This document shows positions 25,514 through 34,914 of a stretch of 64,000 nt of DNA, one piece after another. Location of the stretch: positions 124,001 through 188,000 of the forward strand of contig CAIKMD010000007.1 of NCBI GenBank assembly GCA_903828515.1, given 5' to 3'. The translations under genes and the position numbers were made by a program. This DNA is from an uncultured Rhodospirillales bacterium. GTDB taxonomy: Bacteria > Pseudomonadota > Alphaproteobacteria > ATCC43930 > CGMCC-115725. Within the stretch, counting starts at the first letter, position 1. The number at the start of each line of letters is the position of its first letter. The notes below the pieces were generated by a model. The model was given only the letters and a program-made list of their open reading frames with translations. It was not told the DNA's origin and did not search any database.

Positions 25514-26494
25514 ATGAGAGAGACCAATCGGCTTGGCGCTTTCGTTGCCATGGCCGCGCTGACAATGATGGTGTGGGGTTCCGCGCCGGCTGTGGCCGCG
25601 GACGAGCCGCTGCGTTTCGGCAAGGGTTTCCCGTCGTTGTTCCAGTTCACGCCGATCGACGTCGGAATCGCCAAAGGCTTCTTCAAAAAGCACGGCGTCG
25701 AGGTCAACACGGCATCTTTCGCCGGTGACGCCAAGCTGCATCAGGCTTTTGCCGCCGGTGCCGTCGATATCGGCGTCGGTTCGGGGCCCGGCCTCGCCTT
25801 CATCGCCAAAGGCGCGCCGGTGCTCGCGGTTGCCGAGGAAGCGGGGCCACCGCTCGGCATCACGATGTCGGCACTGGCAAGCGGCCCGATCAAGTCGATC
25901 CCCGACCTGAAGGGCAAGATCGTCAGCATTTCGAGCGTGGGCTCGCAGACCGAGTGGATGGTGCGTGAATTGTCGCGCCAGCAGGGCTGGGGACCGGACG
26001 GGATCAAGCTGGTCGCGCTCGGCGATGCGACGGCGCAATTGGCCGCTCTGCGCACGCATCAGATCGACGCCGCGCCGTTCGACATCACCACCGCTTATCA
26101 GCTCCAGGCGACCGGCGACGTGCGGATTCTGCTGAAATTCGGCGACATCGTGAAGGATTACGTCAATCACGTCATGTATGCGACCGACGGCGCTATCGCC
26201 AAGCGCCCCGAGGATATTCGGAAGTTTCTCGCCGGCTGGTTCGAGACGGTCGCCTTCATGAAAAAGAACAAGGCCGAGACGGTGAAGATCGCCAGCGAGG
26301 TGCTGACCATACCCGAGCCGATCGTCGGCAAAGTGTACGACGAAACCATCGCGATGCTGTCGGATGACGGCAAGTTCAACAGCAAAGGCTTGGCGGTACT
26401 GAGCCGGTCTTTTGTCGAGATGAACATGCTGCCGACCGAGCCCGATATGACCAAGCTCTACACGGAAAAATTCCTGCCGGGCGCATCGCGCTGA
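25514..26494 (+). CDS. ABC transporter substrate-binding protein (first of three with the importer)
   Basis: 326 residues from the ATG at 25514, preceded by GGGAGGGG; an upstream in-frame stretch overlaps hyuB and is rejected. The signal peptide ends near residue 28 (APAVA before ADEPLRFG). NMT1/TauA-type fold with GIAKGFFKKHGVEV, VDIGVGSGPGLAFIAKGAP, SVGSQTEWMVRELSRQQGWG and IDAAPFDITTAYQLQ. The ending KLYTEKFLPGASR defines the second SBP subfamily of the window (YTEKFLPGA tail) shared by these three genes. It is the most divergent of the three in the pocket-facing segments. Confidence 0.92.
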   Translation: MRETNRLGAFVAMAALTMMVWGSAPAVAADEPLRFGKGFPSLFQFTPIDVGIAKGFFKKHGVEVNTASFAGDAKLHQAFAAGAVDIGVGSGPGLAFIAKGAPVLAVAEEAGPPLGITMSALASGPIKSIPDLKGKIVSISSVGSQTEWMVRELSRQQGWGPDGIKLVALGDATAQLAALRTHQIDAAPFDITTAYQLQATGDVRILLKFGDIVKDYVNHVMYATDGAIAKRPEDIRKFLAGWFETVAFMKKNKAETVKIASEVLTIPEPIVGKVYDETIAMLSDDGKFNSKGLAVLSRSFVEMNMLPTEPDMTKLYTEKFLPGASR

Positions 26495-26518
26495 ACGGTC
26501 GGAGACGGGAGGGGGATC

Positions 26519-27505
26519 ATGCATAAGCCATCGCATCGGTTGCTCGGGATTGCCGCGATTGGGGCGGCGTCTGTTCTCGTCCTTGGCCTGACCGTCGGCA
26601 CCGCCAAGGCAGAGGACAAACTGCGCGTCGGCAAAGCGATCTCGCTGCCCTTCGATTTCACGCCGCTCGATGTCGGCATGGAAAAAGGCATCTTCAAGAA
26701 GCATGGGCTCGAGATCGAGGAGATCAATTTCGCCGGCAGCGCCAAGCTGCAGCAGGGTCTCGCGGCCGACGCCGTCGATATCGGCCTCGGTTCGGGCCCC
26801 GAGATTGCGTTCGTCGCCAAGGGCAACACCGATCTCGGCATTGCGGCCTTTGCCGGTCCGGCGAGCGGGCTGTTCCTCATCGTGCGTCCCGATGCGGGCA
26901 TCAAGACGCCGGCCGATCTCAAGGGAAAGAAGATCGGCGTCTCGACGGTGGGTGGCCTCACCGATTGGATGGTGCATCAGGTCTCGGTGAAACAGGGCTG
27001 GGGCAATGACGGGATCGCCGTCACGCCGCTCGGCGCCGACGAGGCGCAGATCGCTGCGATGAAGACCAAGGATCTTGACGGTATGGCGATCGATGTCGCC
27101 GGCGCCTACACGCTGCAAGGCATGAAGGAAGCGGTGATCCTGCTCAATTTCGGCGCGATCGTTCCCGATTTCATCAATCACATCACCTACGCGACGAACA
27201 AGATCATCGCCGAGCATCCCGACCGGGTGCGCGCCTTCAACGCGGGCTGGTTCGAGACCGTTGCCTGGATGCGTCAAAACAAGGACGAAACCATCAGGAT
27301 CGTCGCGCCGGTGATGAACAAAACGCCGGAGATTGCGGCGCATGCCTTCGATGTGGTCATGCCCGCCTTGTCCGATACCGGCAAGTTCGACCAGAAGGCG
27401 CTCAAGGTCCTGGCTCAGTCTTTCGTCGACACGCACGTGCTGCCCGAGGCGCCCGACATGTCGAAGCTCTATACCGAGAGATTCCTTCCGGGTGCCGGGA
27501 AATGA
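26519..27505 (+). CDS. ABC transporter substrate-binding protein (second of three with the importer)
   Basis: 328 residues; GGGAGGGGG precedes the ATG. The signal peptide ends near residue 30 (TAKAED). Same subfamily as its neighbours: GMEKGIFKKHGLEIEE, VDIGLGSGPEIAFVAKGN, TVGGLTDWMVHQVSVKQGWG, LDGMAIDVAGAYTLQ, ending KLYTERFLPGAGK. It shares most framework residues with the next gene but differs at GGLTDW and AIDVAG, positions that in this fold line the ligand cleft, so specificity may differ. Confidence 0.92.
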   Translation: MHKPSHRLLGIAAIGAASVLVLGLTVGTAKAEDKLRVGKAISLPFDFTPLDVGMEKGIFKKHGLEIEEINFAGSAKLQQGLAADAVDIGLGSGPEIAFVAKGNTDLGIAAFAGPASGLFLIVRPDAGIKTPADLKGKKIGVSTVGGLTDWMVHQVSVKQGWGNDGIAVTPLGADEAQIAAMKTKDLDGMAIDVAGAYTLQGMKEAVILLNFGAIVPDFINHITYATNKIIAEHPDRVRAFNAGWFETVAWMRQNKDETIRIVAPVMNKTPEIAAHAFDVVMPALSDTGKFDQKALKVLAQSFVDTHVLPEAPDMSKLYTERFLPGAGK

Positions 27506-28467
27506 CGATGAAGACGCGCATCGCCGGTGTCGTCGCGGCGGCACTTGTGCTGGGTGTCGCGCAGGCGGCGTTGGCGCAGGCGGTGCTCCATGTCGGCAAG
27601 GCACAGGATACGCCCTTCGATTTCGTGCCGCCCGACGTCGCGCTTGCCAAAGGCATCTTCAAGGCAAATGGCATCGACGTCGAATTATCGTCTTTCGCCG
27701 GCAGCGCCAAGCTGCAGCAGGCGATGGCGGCCGGTGCGATGGATATCGGATTGGGTTCGGGTCCCGAACTCGCTTTCGTCGCGAAGGGCTCGCCGGAACT
27801 CGCAGTCGCGGCCTTTGCCGGACCACCTGACGGATTGGTTCTGGTCGTGCGCAAGGATGGTCCGATCCATACGGTCCCCGATCTCAAGGGCAAGACGATC
27901 AGCGTCTCGTCCGTGGGCTCGCTGACCGAATGGGTGGTGCGCGAGACCTCGCGTCAGCAGGGCTGGGGTCCCGAGGGGATCAACATCGTCTTCCTGGGCG
28001 ATATCATCGGCCAGATCGCGGCGCTCAAGACCAAACAGACCGATGGCATGTCGAACGACATCGCGTCGGCGACCCATCTGGAGCAGGACAATATCGGCAG
28101 GATCCTGTTGAGCTTCGGCAAGATCGCGCCTGACTTCATCATTCACGCGACTTTCGCGACCAACGAAATCATGCAAAAGCGCCCCGATCAGTTGCGCGCC
28201 TTTCTCAAGGCCTGGTTCGAAACCATCGCGTGGATGCGCAAGAACAAGGACGAGACCGTCAAGATCGTGATGCCGGTGATGCATCAGCCGCAGGACGTCG
28301 TCGAACGGGCCTACGATGTGGTCATGCCGACGTTCTCCGATACAGGGAAATTCGAACCGAAGGCGCTGGCTGTGTTGTCCCGCTCCTTTGAGCAGATGAA
28401 TCTGCTACCCTCCGGCACCGACTTGTCGAAAACCTATACCGAAAAATTTCTCCCGGGGGCACCGTGA
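27502..28467 (+). CDS. ABC transporter substrate-binding protein (third of three with the importer)
   Basis: 321 residues; the ATG overlaps the preceding stop (ATGA), giving translational coupling. The signal peptide ends near residue 27 (AALAQ before AVLHVGK). Framework: DVALAKGIFKANGIDVE, MDIGLGSGPELAFVAKGSP, SVGSLTEWVVRETSRQQGWG, TDGMSNDIASATHLE, and the ending KTYTEKFLPGAP. It lies 25 bases before the ATPase gene, so it is the receptor most tightly linked to the importer. Confidence 0.92.
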   Translation: MTMKTRIAGVVAAALVLGVAQAALAQAVLHVGKAQDTPFDFVPPDVALAKGIFKANGIDVELSSFAGSAKLQQAMAAGAMDIGLGSGPELAFVAKGSPELAVAAFAGPPDGLVLVVRKDGPIHTVPDLKGKTISVSSVGSLTEWVVRETSRQQGWGPEGINIVFLGDIIGQIAALKTKQTDGMSNDIASATHLEQDNIGRILLSFGKIAPDFIIHATFATNEIMQKRPDQLRAFLKAWFETIAWMRKNKDETVKIVMPVMHQPQDVVERAYDVVMPTFSDTGKFEPKALAVLSRSFEQMNLLPSGTDLSKTYTEKFLPGAP

Positions 28468-28492
28468 CGTTTCAATCGAGAAGGAGCCGCAA

Positions 28493-29317
28493 GTGAGTGG
28501 CGCGGAAACAGTTATTCGGATCGACGGCGTAAGCCAGGCTTTTGGAGCGCCGGGTGACCCGCGTCGGGTGGTGGCGCTGGAAAGCGCATCGCTCGAAATC
28601 GCCCGTGGCGAGCTGCTCAGCCTGATCGGCCCCTCGGGCTGCGGCAAGAGTACGCTCCTCAACATCGTCGGCGGCTTGGCCACCCCCTCGACGGGGCAAG
28701 TCACGATCGCCGGTCAGGTCGTGAAAGGACCGTCGCCGCAAAAAGTCGCCTTCGTGTTCCAGGAGAACACGCTCTTCCCGTGGCGCACGGTGATCGACAA
28801 CGTCAAGCTCGGCATGGCTTTTCAGGGCGTGCCGAAATCCGAACGCGACGATCGCGCGCAAGAATCGCTCAAGGCGGTCGGCCTTGCCGATTTCACCGAG
28901 CATTATCCCTCGCAGCTTTCGGGTGGCATGAAACAGCGCGCGCAATTGGCGCGGGCGCTGGGTCTGCAGACTGAAATCCTGCTGATGGACGAACCCTTCG
29001 CGGCGCTCGACGAGCAGACCCGCATGGTGCTCGGCGAAGATCTTTCCGTGCTATTGGCGCGCACCGGCAAGACCATCGTGTTCGTGACGCACAGCCTGGT
29101 CGAGGCCGTGTTCCTTGCCGATCGTGTCGCGGTGCTGACTGCGCGGCCGGGCAAGATCAAGAAGATCATCAGCGTCGAGGAAGCCCATCCACGCAAGAGC
29201 AGCTTCATGACCTCGCCCAAGCTCTCGGCGCTGCGCAACGAGCTGTATGAATTGTTGCACGACGAAATTCGCAAGACGATGACCCTGCGCGGCGAAACGG
29301 GCCAGAGCCATGAGTAA
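28493..29317 (+). CDS. ABC transporter ATP-binding protein (nitrate/sulfonate/taurine type)
   Basis: 274 residues, GTG start at 28493 with AAGGAG upstream. All nucleotide-binding elements are intact: Walker A GPSGCGKST (about 44-52), Q-loop VFQENTLFPWRT (about 87-98), signature LSGGMKQRAQLARAL (about 142-156), Walker B EILLMDEPFAALDE (about 161-174) and the switch His in VTHSLVEAV (about 197-205). It energises the two permeases that follow, with an 8-base overlap into the first. It is the only ABC ATPase in the window and hence the default partner for nearby SBPs. Confidence 0.95.
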   Translation: MSGAETVIRIDGVSQAFGAPGDPRRVVALESASLEIARGELLSLIGPSGCGKSTLLNIVGGLATPSTGQVTIAGQVVKGPSPQKVAFVFQENTLFPWRTVIDNVKLGMAFQGVPKSERDDRAQESLKAVGLADFTEHYPSQLSGGMKQRAQLARALGLQTEILLMDEPFAALDEQTRMVLGEDLSVLLARTGKTIVFVTHSLVEAVFLADRVAVLTARPGKIKKIISVEEAHPRKSSFMTSPKLSALRNELYELLHDEIRKTMTLRGETGQSHE

Positions 29318-30053
29318 ACGCCTCGTCCAGCTTGGCGTGCTGATCGCGATCCTGGTCGCGTGGTATGTCGCCACGCTGCCGGGCGGCGTCCATCCGCTGC
29401 TGCTGCCGCCGCCAATTCCGGTATTTCGCAATTTCGGCGTGCTGCTGACGACCAGCAGCATCTGGCCCGATCTGTTCGTCACCGTCCGGGAATGGGTCAC
29501 GGCGTTCTGCCTGGCATCGACCGCCGGTTGCCTGATCGGTTACCTGGTCAGCCGGTCGGGTTATGCGGTGCGCGTGTTCGATCCGCTGTTTGCGGGTCTC
29601 TATTCGGTGCCGGCGATCCTGCTGTTCCCGCTCTATCTTCTGTTCTTCGGATTGGGCGCAGGCTCCAAGATCGCGATCGGCACCACCATCGCGTTCTTCC
29701 CGGTGGTGCTCAACACCATCGCCGGGCTCTCCTATGTCGATAAGGCCTATATCACCGCGGCCAAATCGATGGGCGCCAACAGTGCGCAGTTGTTCTGGTC
29801 GGTGATGATGCCGGCGGCCTTTCCGGTCATCCTGACCGGCTTGCGGCTTGGCTGCATCGTCGCGTTCCTGTCCATCCTCGGCGGCGAGACGATTTCCTCG
29901 CTGGCGGGCCTGGGACATCGCATCGTGTCGCTCGCCGAGAACATGGAAACGTCGCAGATGTTCGCGAATATTCTTTTCGCTGTCGCCATGGCGATCATCA
30001 TCAACGGCTTGGTGTCCTTCGCCGAAGCACGTGGACGCCGGGGGTTCCAATGA
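29310..30053 (+). CDS. ABC transporter permease 1 (SsuC/TauC-like)
   Basis: 247 residues with about six hydrophobic segments. The cytoplasmic EAA-type coupling loop is recognisable as AAKSMGANSAQLFWSVMMPA (about 150-169). It starts inside the ATPase gene and overlaps the next permease by 4 bases. An importer with two different permease genes and one ATPase gene would form an A2BC inner-membrane complex if both subunits work together. Alternatively each could form a homodimer with its own receptor set. Confidence 0.93.
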   Translation: MSKRLVQLGVLIAILVAWYVATLPGGVHPLLLPPPIPVFRNFGVLLTTSSIWPDLFVTVREWVTAFCLASTAGCLIGYLVSRSGYAVRVFDPLFAGLYSVPAILLFPLYLLFFGLGAGSKIAIGTTIAFFPVVLNTIAGLSYVDKAYITAAKSMGANSAQLFWSVMMPAAFPVILTGLRLGCIVAFLSILGGETISSLAGLGHRIVSLAENMETSQMFANILFAVAMAIIINGLVSFAEARGRRGFQ

Positions 30054-30817
30054 GCGAGCGACGCGGTCCACTTCTCTCGCCCGGCATTACCCGGCTCCTC
30101 GTCATCATCGGATTGCTTGTGCTTTGGGAAGTATCGGCGCGGTTCTATGCCGACCCGCTGTTCCTCTGCCCGCCGTCGCAAGCCGTGATGGCCCTGAAGC
30201 ATATTTTCTCCGAACCGAAGATCGTGAAAGCGATCGAGATCACGGTCTATGAGATGGTCACCGCCTTTCTGGTATCGGTGGCCTTCGGCATGACGGTCGG
30301 TCTTGCCATCGGGCTGCACGGTTTCACCAAGCAGGCGATCCTGCCGGTGGTTTTGCTGCTCTACGCAATCCCGCAAGCGACCATTCTCCCGCTGTTCGTG
30401 CTGTCGTTCGGCATCGGTCCGGCGGCCAAGATCGCCTTCGGCATCAGTCACGGAATCTTTCCGGTGATCGTGACCACGGTCGCGGGGGTACAGAATCTGC
30501 GCGCGCCGCTGCTCACCGCCGCTAAGTCGATGGGTGCCAGCCGGTTCCAGGTCTTCACGTCGATCATTTTCCCGCACATGATTCCCAGCTTTTTCACCGG
30601 CATGCGGCTCGGCATGACGGCGGTACTGTTGGGCGTGCTGCTGGCGGAACTTTACGTGTCGACTGCCGGTATCGGCTTCTATACGAGGCTCTTCGCCGAA
30701 AGCTTCTCGCCGCCCGATCTGTTCGCGCTGATCGCGGTACTGGCGGCGATCGCGGTGACCCTCAACGAAGGGTGCCGCACGATGGAACGGCGCTTCAGCC
30801 GCTGGCACGCGATGTAA
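30050..30817 (+). CDS. ABC transporter permease 2 (SsuC/TauC-like)
   Basis: 255 residues, ATGA overlap with permease 1. Hydrophobic helices begin with LLVIIGLLVLWEVSARFYAD; the EAA loop is AAKSMGASRFQVFTSIIFPH (about 159-178). It is related to, but clearly distinct from, permease 1. It is the last gene of the hyuAB-SBP-importer operon; a stem-loop follows the stop by 8 bases. Confidence 0.93.
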   Translation: MSERRGPLLSPGITRLLVIIGLLVLWEVSARFYADPLFLCPPSQAVMALKHIFSEPKIVKAIEITVYEMVTAFLVSVAFGMTVGLAIGLHGFTKQAILPVVLLLYAIPQATILPLFVLSFGIGPAAKIAFGISHGIFPVIVTTVAGVQNLRAPLLTAAKSMGASRFQVFTSIIFPHMIPSFFTGMRLGMTAVLLGVLLAELYVSTAGIGFYTRLFAESFSPPDLFALIAVLAAIAVTLNEGCRTMERRFSRWHAM

Positions 30818-30824
30818 GCGAAAC

Positions 30825-30863
30825 GGGAACGAGCGCGTCGATCTGTTCGTCGCGTTCGGTCCC
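30825..30863 (+). terminator. Stem-loop after the importer operon
   Basis: GGGAACGAGCGCG (30825-30837) pairs with CGCGTTCGGTCCC (30851-30863) with 12 of 13 positions paired, including one G-T, around a 13-base loop. No T-run follows, so it may be a weak terminator or an mRNA-stabilising end. Confidence 0.45.
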
Positions 30864-30929
30864 GTCGCCGCTACTGCTGCGTCGGCCGATCCTGTCTCGC
30901 GAAACCTATCTGCGGGTACATTGAACATC

Positions 30930-32255
30930 ATGGCGACCGTACTCGAACAATTCGCGGCGAATGTTTCCGGCAGCGGCAAGGGTGGCGAAGAACTGCTCGC
31001 GCTCCACCTGCTCGACACGCTGGGCGCGTTCTATGCCGGCGGCGAGACCGAGGAAACCGGCTTGCTGCGCGCGCTGACGGTGTCCGTGCCGGGAGCCCCG
31101 GCGGCGCTCGGCAGCGGGCTGCTCGATACGCTTGCCTATCGGATCGCCGTTATCCGCAATACCGAGATCGACGACATTCATATGGGGTCCTGCGTCACGC
31201 CGGGTTCTGTGGTGGTACCGGTGGCGCTGACCATCGCCGAGAAACTGGGTGAACCCAACCCCGCGACCTTCGCGCGCTCGCTGGCTGCCGGTTACGAAGC
31301 GATGACCAGGCTGAGTCTGGCCGTGGGCGGCGCGACCATTCTTTATCGCGGCGTCTGGCCGACGTTTTTTGCCGGGCCGGTCGGCGCTGCCGCGGTTGCC
31401 TCGGTATTGCTCGGCCTCGATAGCGCCCGCACGACCGACGCGCTGAGCATGGCCTTGATGCTGACCAGCGGCGCGACCGGCGGGCATGGGGCCGCATCGC
31501 CGCGCTGGATTCTGCTGGGCCAGGCCGCCCGCGCCGGCGTCTTTGCTGCACTCGCAGCGTCAAAGGGCATGCGCGGCGACGCCATGCTGCTCGATGGCGA
31601 CTGGCTGCAGCGCACGCATGGAATCGCCTGCGATCCGTCCTTCCTCGTCGCGCCGGTCGAAGGCGCCGGCGCGATCACGACCATCAGCTACAAGCCGTGG
31701 TGCTCGGCCAAGCAGGGCATGGCGGCGATCGATGGGTTTCGCCGAGTGCTGAAAAAGAGGACGATCGAGGCGATCAAATCGGTCAAGGTCGCAGTTCCAC
31801 CCGCCTATGTGGGCATGATCGGTCATCGCAATGCGGCCAAGGGCCGGATCGAGCGGATCACCGGCGCCGCCTATCAACTCGCGCTGGCGGCCTACAATCC
31901 GGCGATGCTCGATGACGTGCTGCGTCCCGATCTGACCGGCGACGCGAAGATCGCCGCTTTCATGCCGCGCATCGAGATCGTCGCCGATCCGGCGTTGGCT
32001 CCGTATTTTCCGAAACATTATCCGGCGCGGGTCGAAGCGACGCTGGCCGACGGGACGACGATCACGGAACTCGTCACTGATGCGGCGGGCGACCCGGAAC
32101 GCACGCTGTCGGCGACGGAGTTGCGGACAAAATTTCATCGTCACGCTGATCCGGTGCTGGGCAACGCGGACGCGGCGACGCTGGCGGGTGCCGCGATGGC
32201 CGCCACCACCGATGCCGCCGCATTGGCGACGGTGCTGGCCGCCTTCGCGCGTTAG
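30930..32255 (+). CDS. MmgE/PrpD family protein
   Basis: 441 residues from the ATG at 30930; a TTG three codons earlier is an alternative, and no strong ribosome site is visible for either. The family includes 2-methylcitrate dehydratase and iminodisuccinate epimerase. Visible features: LHLLDTLGAFYAGGETEETG (about 28-47), NTEIDDIHMGSCVTPGSVVV (about 80-99, the conserved substrate-site region) and TTISYKPWCSAKQGMAAIDG (about 250-269). It is downstream of the importer operon in the same direction after 112 bases. It converges with the next gene with a 4-base overlap of the two ends and no terminator between. Confidence 0.88.
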   Translation: MATVLEQFAANVSGSGKGGEELLALHLLDTLGAFYAGGETEETGLLRALTVSVPGAPAALGSGLLDTLAYRIAVIRNTEIDDIHMGSCVTPGSVVVPVALTIAEKLGEPNPATFARSLAAGYEAMTRLSLAVGGATILYRGVWPTFFAGPVGAAAVASVLLGLDSARTTDALSMALMLTSGATGGHGAASPRWILLGQAARAGVFAALAASKGMRGDAMLLDGDWLQRTHGIACDPSFLVAPVEGAGAITTISYKPWCSAKQGMAAIDGFRRVLKKRTIEAIKSVKVAVPPAYVGMIGHRNAAKGRIERITGAAYQLALAAYNPAMLDDVLRPDLTGDAKIAAFMPRIEIVADPALAPYFPKHYPARVEATLADGTTITELVTDAAGDPERTLSATELRTKFHRHADPVLGNADAATLAGAAMAATTDAAALATVLAAFAR

Positions 32256-33262
32256 AGCGTGATGACGACCTTGCCGAAATGTTTGCCGGTCAGGAAGTCG
32301 CGATAGGCCGCGACTGAATCCTTCAACTCATAGGTCTTGTCGACGATCGGCTTGAGGCCGGTCGCGGCAATGGCGCGGTTCATCGCCTCGAACATGACGC
32401 GGTTGCCGACATTGATGCCGCTGACCCGCAATCCCTTTTGCAGAATGAACCGCCGATCGAGTTCGCCGCCCGGTCCCGACCGGCCGCCGATGATCGCCAT
32501 GTGTCCGCCATGGCGCAGGGCTTCGAGCGCGCCTTTGGTGCTCGATCCGCCGGCGACCTCGAGGACGCAATCGGCGCCACGGCCGCCGGTCAATTCGCGC
32601 ACCGTCGCCGACCATTCGTGATTCTTGGCGTAATTGGCGGTGCCGGTCGCGCCGAGCGTCTTGGCGCGTTCCAGCTTCTCGTCGCTCGACGAGGTGATGA
32701 TCGCGTAGGCGCCTGCCGCGCGGGCGAATTGCAGGCCGAAGACCGAGACGCCGCCGGTGCCGAGCAGCAGGGCGGTATCGCCCGCGCGCAGGCCGCCTGC
32801 CTCGATCAGCCCATGCCAGGCGGTCAAGCCGGCGCAGGGCAGGGTCGCCGCTTCGGCGAAGCTCAAATGGTCGGGGAATTTCACCACCCCTTCGCCTTCG
32901 AGGACAGCGTACTCGGTCAGCACCCCCTCGGCGGTACCGCCCAAGGCATGGTCCTGCATTTCGGGAAACACCGGGCCGGCGATCCAGCGTTGGAAGAACG
33001 TGCCGCAGACACGGTCGCCGATTTTCACACGTTTGACCTCGGCGCCGATTTCGACGATCTCGCCGGCGCCGTCCGACAGTGGAATGCGGGGCAGGGGGAT
33101 GCCGCGGGCATAGCCGCCCTGGAGGATCATGGCGTCGCGGTAATTGATCGACGCGGCGCGGATGCGAACGAGAACCTGATGCGGACCGGGCTTCGGCGTC
33201 GGGCGTTCGGCAAGCTTCAACCCGTCGATGCCGGTGGTGGCAACGATTTCGACGCATTTCAT
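32252..33262 (-). CDS. MDR-family NAD(P)-dependent oxidoreductase (quinone-oxidoreductase/alcohol dehydrogenase type)
   Basis: 336 residues. N-terminal GroES-like domain with VLVRIRAASINYRDAMILQG (about 30-49). The catalytic-zinc GHE motif is replaced by SDGAGEIVEIG, so a zinc-free oxidoreductase is likely. Rossmann segment LLLGTGGVSVFGLQFARAAG (about 165-184). C-terminal KTYELKDSVAAYRDFLTGKHFGKVVI. It is the last gene of the gentisate-dioxygenase unit, 11 bases after the monooxygenase gene. Confidence 0.88.
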   Translation of the reverse strand: MKCVEIVATTGIDGLKLAERPTPKPGPHQVLVRIRAASINYRDAMILQGGYARGIPLPRIPLSDGAGEIVEIGAEVKRVKIGDRVCGTFFQRWIAGPVFPEMQDHALGGTAEGVLTEYAVLEGEGVVKFPDHLSFAEAATLPCAGLTAWHGLIEAGGLRAGDTALLLGTGGVSVFGLQFARAAGAYAIITSSSDEKLERAKTLGATGTANYAKNHEWSATVRELTGGRGADCVLEVAGGSSTKGALEALRHGGHMAIIGGRSGPGGELDRRFILQKGLRVSGINVGNRVMFEAMNRAIAATGLKPIVDKTYELKDSVAAYRDFLTGKHFGKVVITL

Positions 33263-33273
33263 CGCTGGTCTCC

Positions 33274-34902
33274 TCAGGTTTGCGGGCGCGCGCCCCGAAC
33301 GCGGTCGGCGAGCGCCAGCGAATCGCTCGGCGCCGCCGCGCCGCGCCAGGCAACATGCCCGTCCGGCCGGACCAATACCAGCGGTTGCTGATAGAGTTCG
33401 GCGATCGCCGGATCGGCGAGCGTCACGATGTCGAGAGGAATCTCGCGGCGCCGGAACGCGGCTTCGATGGCGGTCCCATCTGGCGGCGTGGCACCCAGAC
33501 GCAACAGCACGAAGTTGCCGCCGAAGAGATCGACCGTGGAGCGACCTTCGGAAATCCAGGCATGCGGCGCGCGCGAACCCGGACGTGCGGTCGGCTGATA
33601 GTTGCTGGGCGTGTCGGGCGTTGCCTCGGTGCCGTCGGGTACGATGATCGGCGAGCCTTCATAGCGATAGCCCAACGCGATGCCGTCGGTCAGCACCATG
33701 GCGTGCTGGGTTGCCATGATCTGCTCGCCCATCACCTTGCGCGCGGTGGCGCCGGCTTGCGTATCCTTGGTCAATTCCGGATGCGATGGCCGGTCGCGAT
33801 TGTCGGCGAAGCTGGTCCAGGCCTGGTTGATGTTGCGCAGGCCGATCGGCCGGCGTTCGGTTTCATACGAATCGAGCAGCGCGGGATCGCCCCAGCCTTG
33901 CAGCACGGCGGCGAGTTTCCAGCCGATGTCGTCGACGTCGCCCATGCCGGTATTGAGGCCGAACCCGCCCGAGGGATGGTTCTGATGCGCGGCGTCGCCG
34001 ACGAGGAAGACGCGGCCGACCTGGTATTTGTCGGCGACCACGTCGCATGCTGTCCAGCGGATCACCGAGATGATCTCGCGCGGGGTTTCGGGCGAGGTGA
34101 CCTCAGTAAACAGCTTGTCGACATCGATGGTCTTGTAGTTGTCGTAATATTCCTTGCCCATGATGCCGAGGCGGTAATGTTCCTTGCCGTCGATCATCAC
34201 GAGGCTGCGCCAGCCGCCTTTTTCATCGATAAAAAAGGTCAGGGCCGATTTACCCTTGTCGTGGTGGTCCCAGAGATCGGGAGCCCGCATGAACACGCTG
34301 ACATGGTATTCGAGCGCGGGTTGGCCGCTCATCTTGATATTGAAGGCGCGCCGGATCGGACTGTGGCTACCGCTGCAATCGACGAGATAGCGGGCGGTGA
34401 TCCGTTCGGTCGTGTTGGTCGTCAGGTCGGTGACATTGGCGACGACGGATTGGCCGTCGTCGACCAGGGTATCGAAACGGCAGCGATAGCGCAGCCTGAC
34501 GTGCCCGAGGCCGAGTGCGCGGTCGCGCAGGATCGGATCGAGCCACAACTGGTTGCAACGCTGCGGCCGTTCCGGGCTGATCGGCGAGGGCGCGCGGCCG
34601 CCATGGCTCGGACGCTCGATCCGCGCGATCTCATAGCCGTTGAAGCCAGTGAGATAGAGCGCAGTGTGCGGGAAATCCGGCGGGGTGCCGTCGCGCTTTA
34701 CCTGCTCGGCAACCCCGAACCGGCGCAGCAATTCCATCGTGCGGGCGTTGAGCGCGGTGGCGCGCGGGTGATAGACGATGCCGTCGCTCTGCTCGATGAT
34801 CTGGCAGGCGATGCCGCGGCGGCCCAGATCGAGGGCGAGCGACAGGCCAACCGGCCCGCCGCCGACGATCAGAACGGGTGTGTCGAAGGTTTTATCAGCC
34901 AT
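33274..34902 (-). CDS. FAD-dependent aromatic monooxygenase (PheA/MhpA/PcpB class)
   Basis: 542 residues. FAD Rossmann motif VLIVGGGPVGLSLALDLGRR (about 10-29), the central LVDCSGSHSPIRRAF (about 174-188) and the second FAD motif VFLVGDAAHQNHPSGGFGLN (about 292-311). A C-terminal thioredoxin-like region (after about residue 400) is typical of the phenol hydroxylase class. It would use NAD(P)H and O2 to hydroxylate a phenolic ring. It lies 12 bases after a gentisate-dioxygenase-like gene, so making a gentisate-type diol is a reasonable inference. Confidence 0.9.
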   Translation of the reverse strand: MADKTFDTPVLIVGGGPVGLSLALDLGRRGIACQIIEQSDGIVYHPRATALNARTMELLRRFGVAEQVKRDGTPPDFPHTALYLTGFNGYEIARIERPSHGGRAPSPISPERPQRCNQLWLDPILRDRALGLGHVRLRYRCRFDTLVDDGQSVVANVTDLTTNTTERITARYLVDCSGSHSPIRRAFNIKMSGQPALEYHVSVFMRAPDLWDHHDKGKSALTFFIDEKGGWRSLVMIDGKEHYRLGIMGKEYYDNYKTIDVDKLFTEVTSPETPREIISVIRWTACDVVADKYQVGRVFLVGDAAHQNHPSGGFGLNTGMGDVDDIGWKLAAVLQGWGDPALLDSYETERRPIGLRNINQAWTSFADNRDRPSHPELTKDTQAGATARKVMGEQIMATQHAMVLTDGIALGYRYEGSPIIVPDGTEATPDTPSNYQPTARPGSRAPHAWISEGRSTVDLFGGNFVLLRLGATPPDGTAIEAAFRRREIPLDIVTLADPAIAELYQQPLVLVRPDGHVAWRGAAAPSDSLALADRVRGARPQT

Positions 34903-34914
34903 AGGAATGCGATA

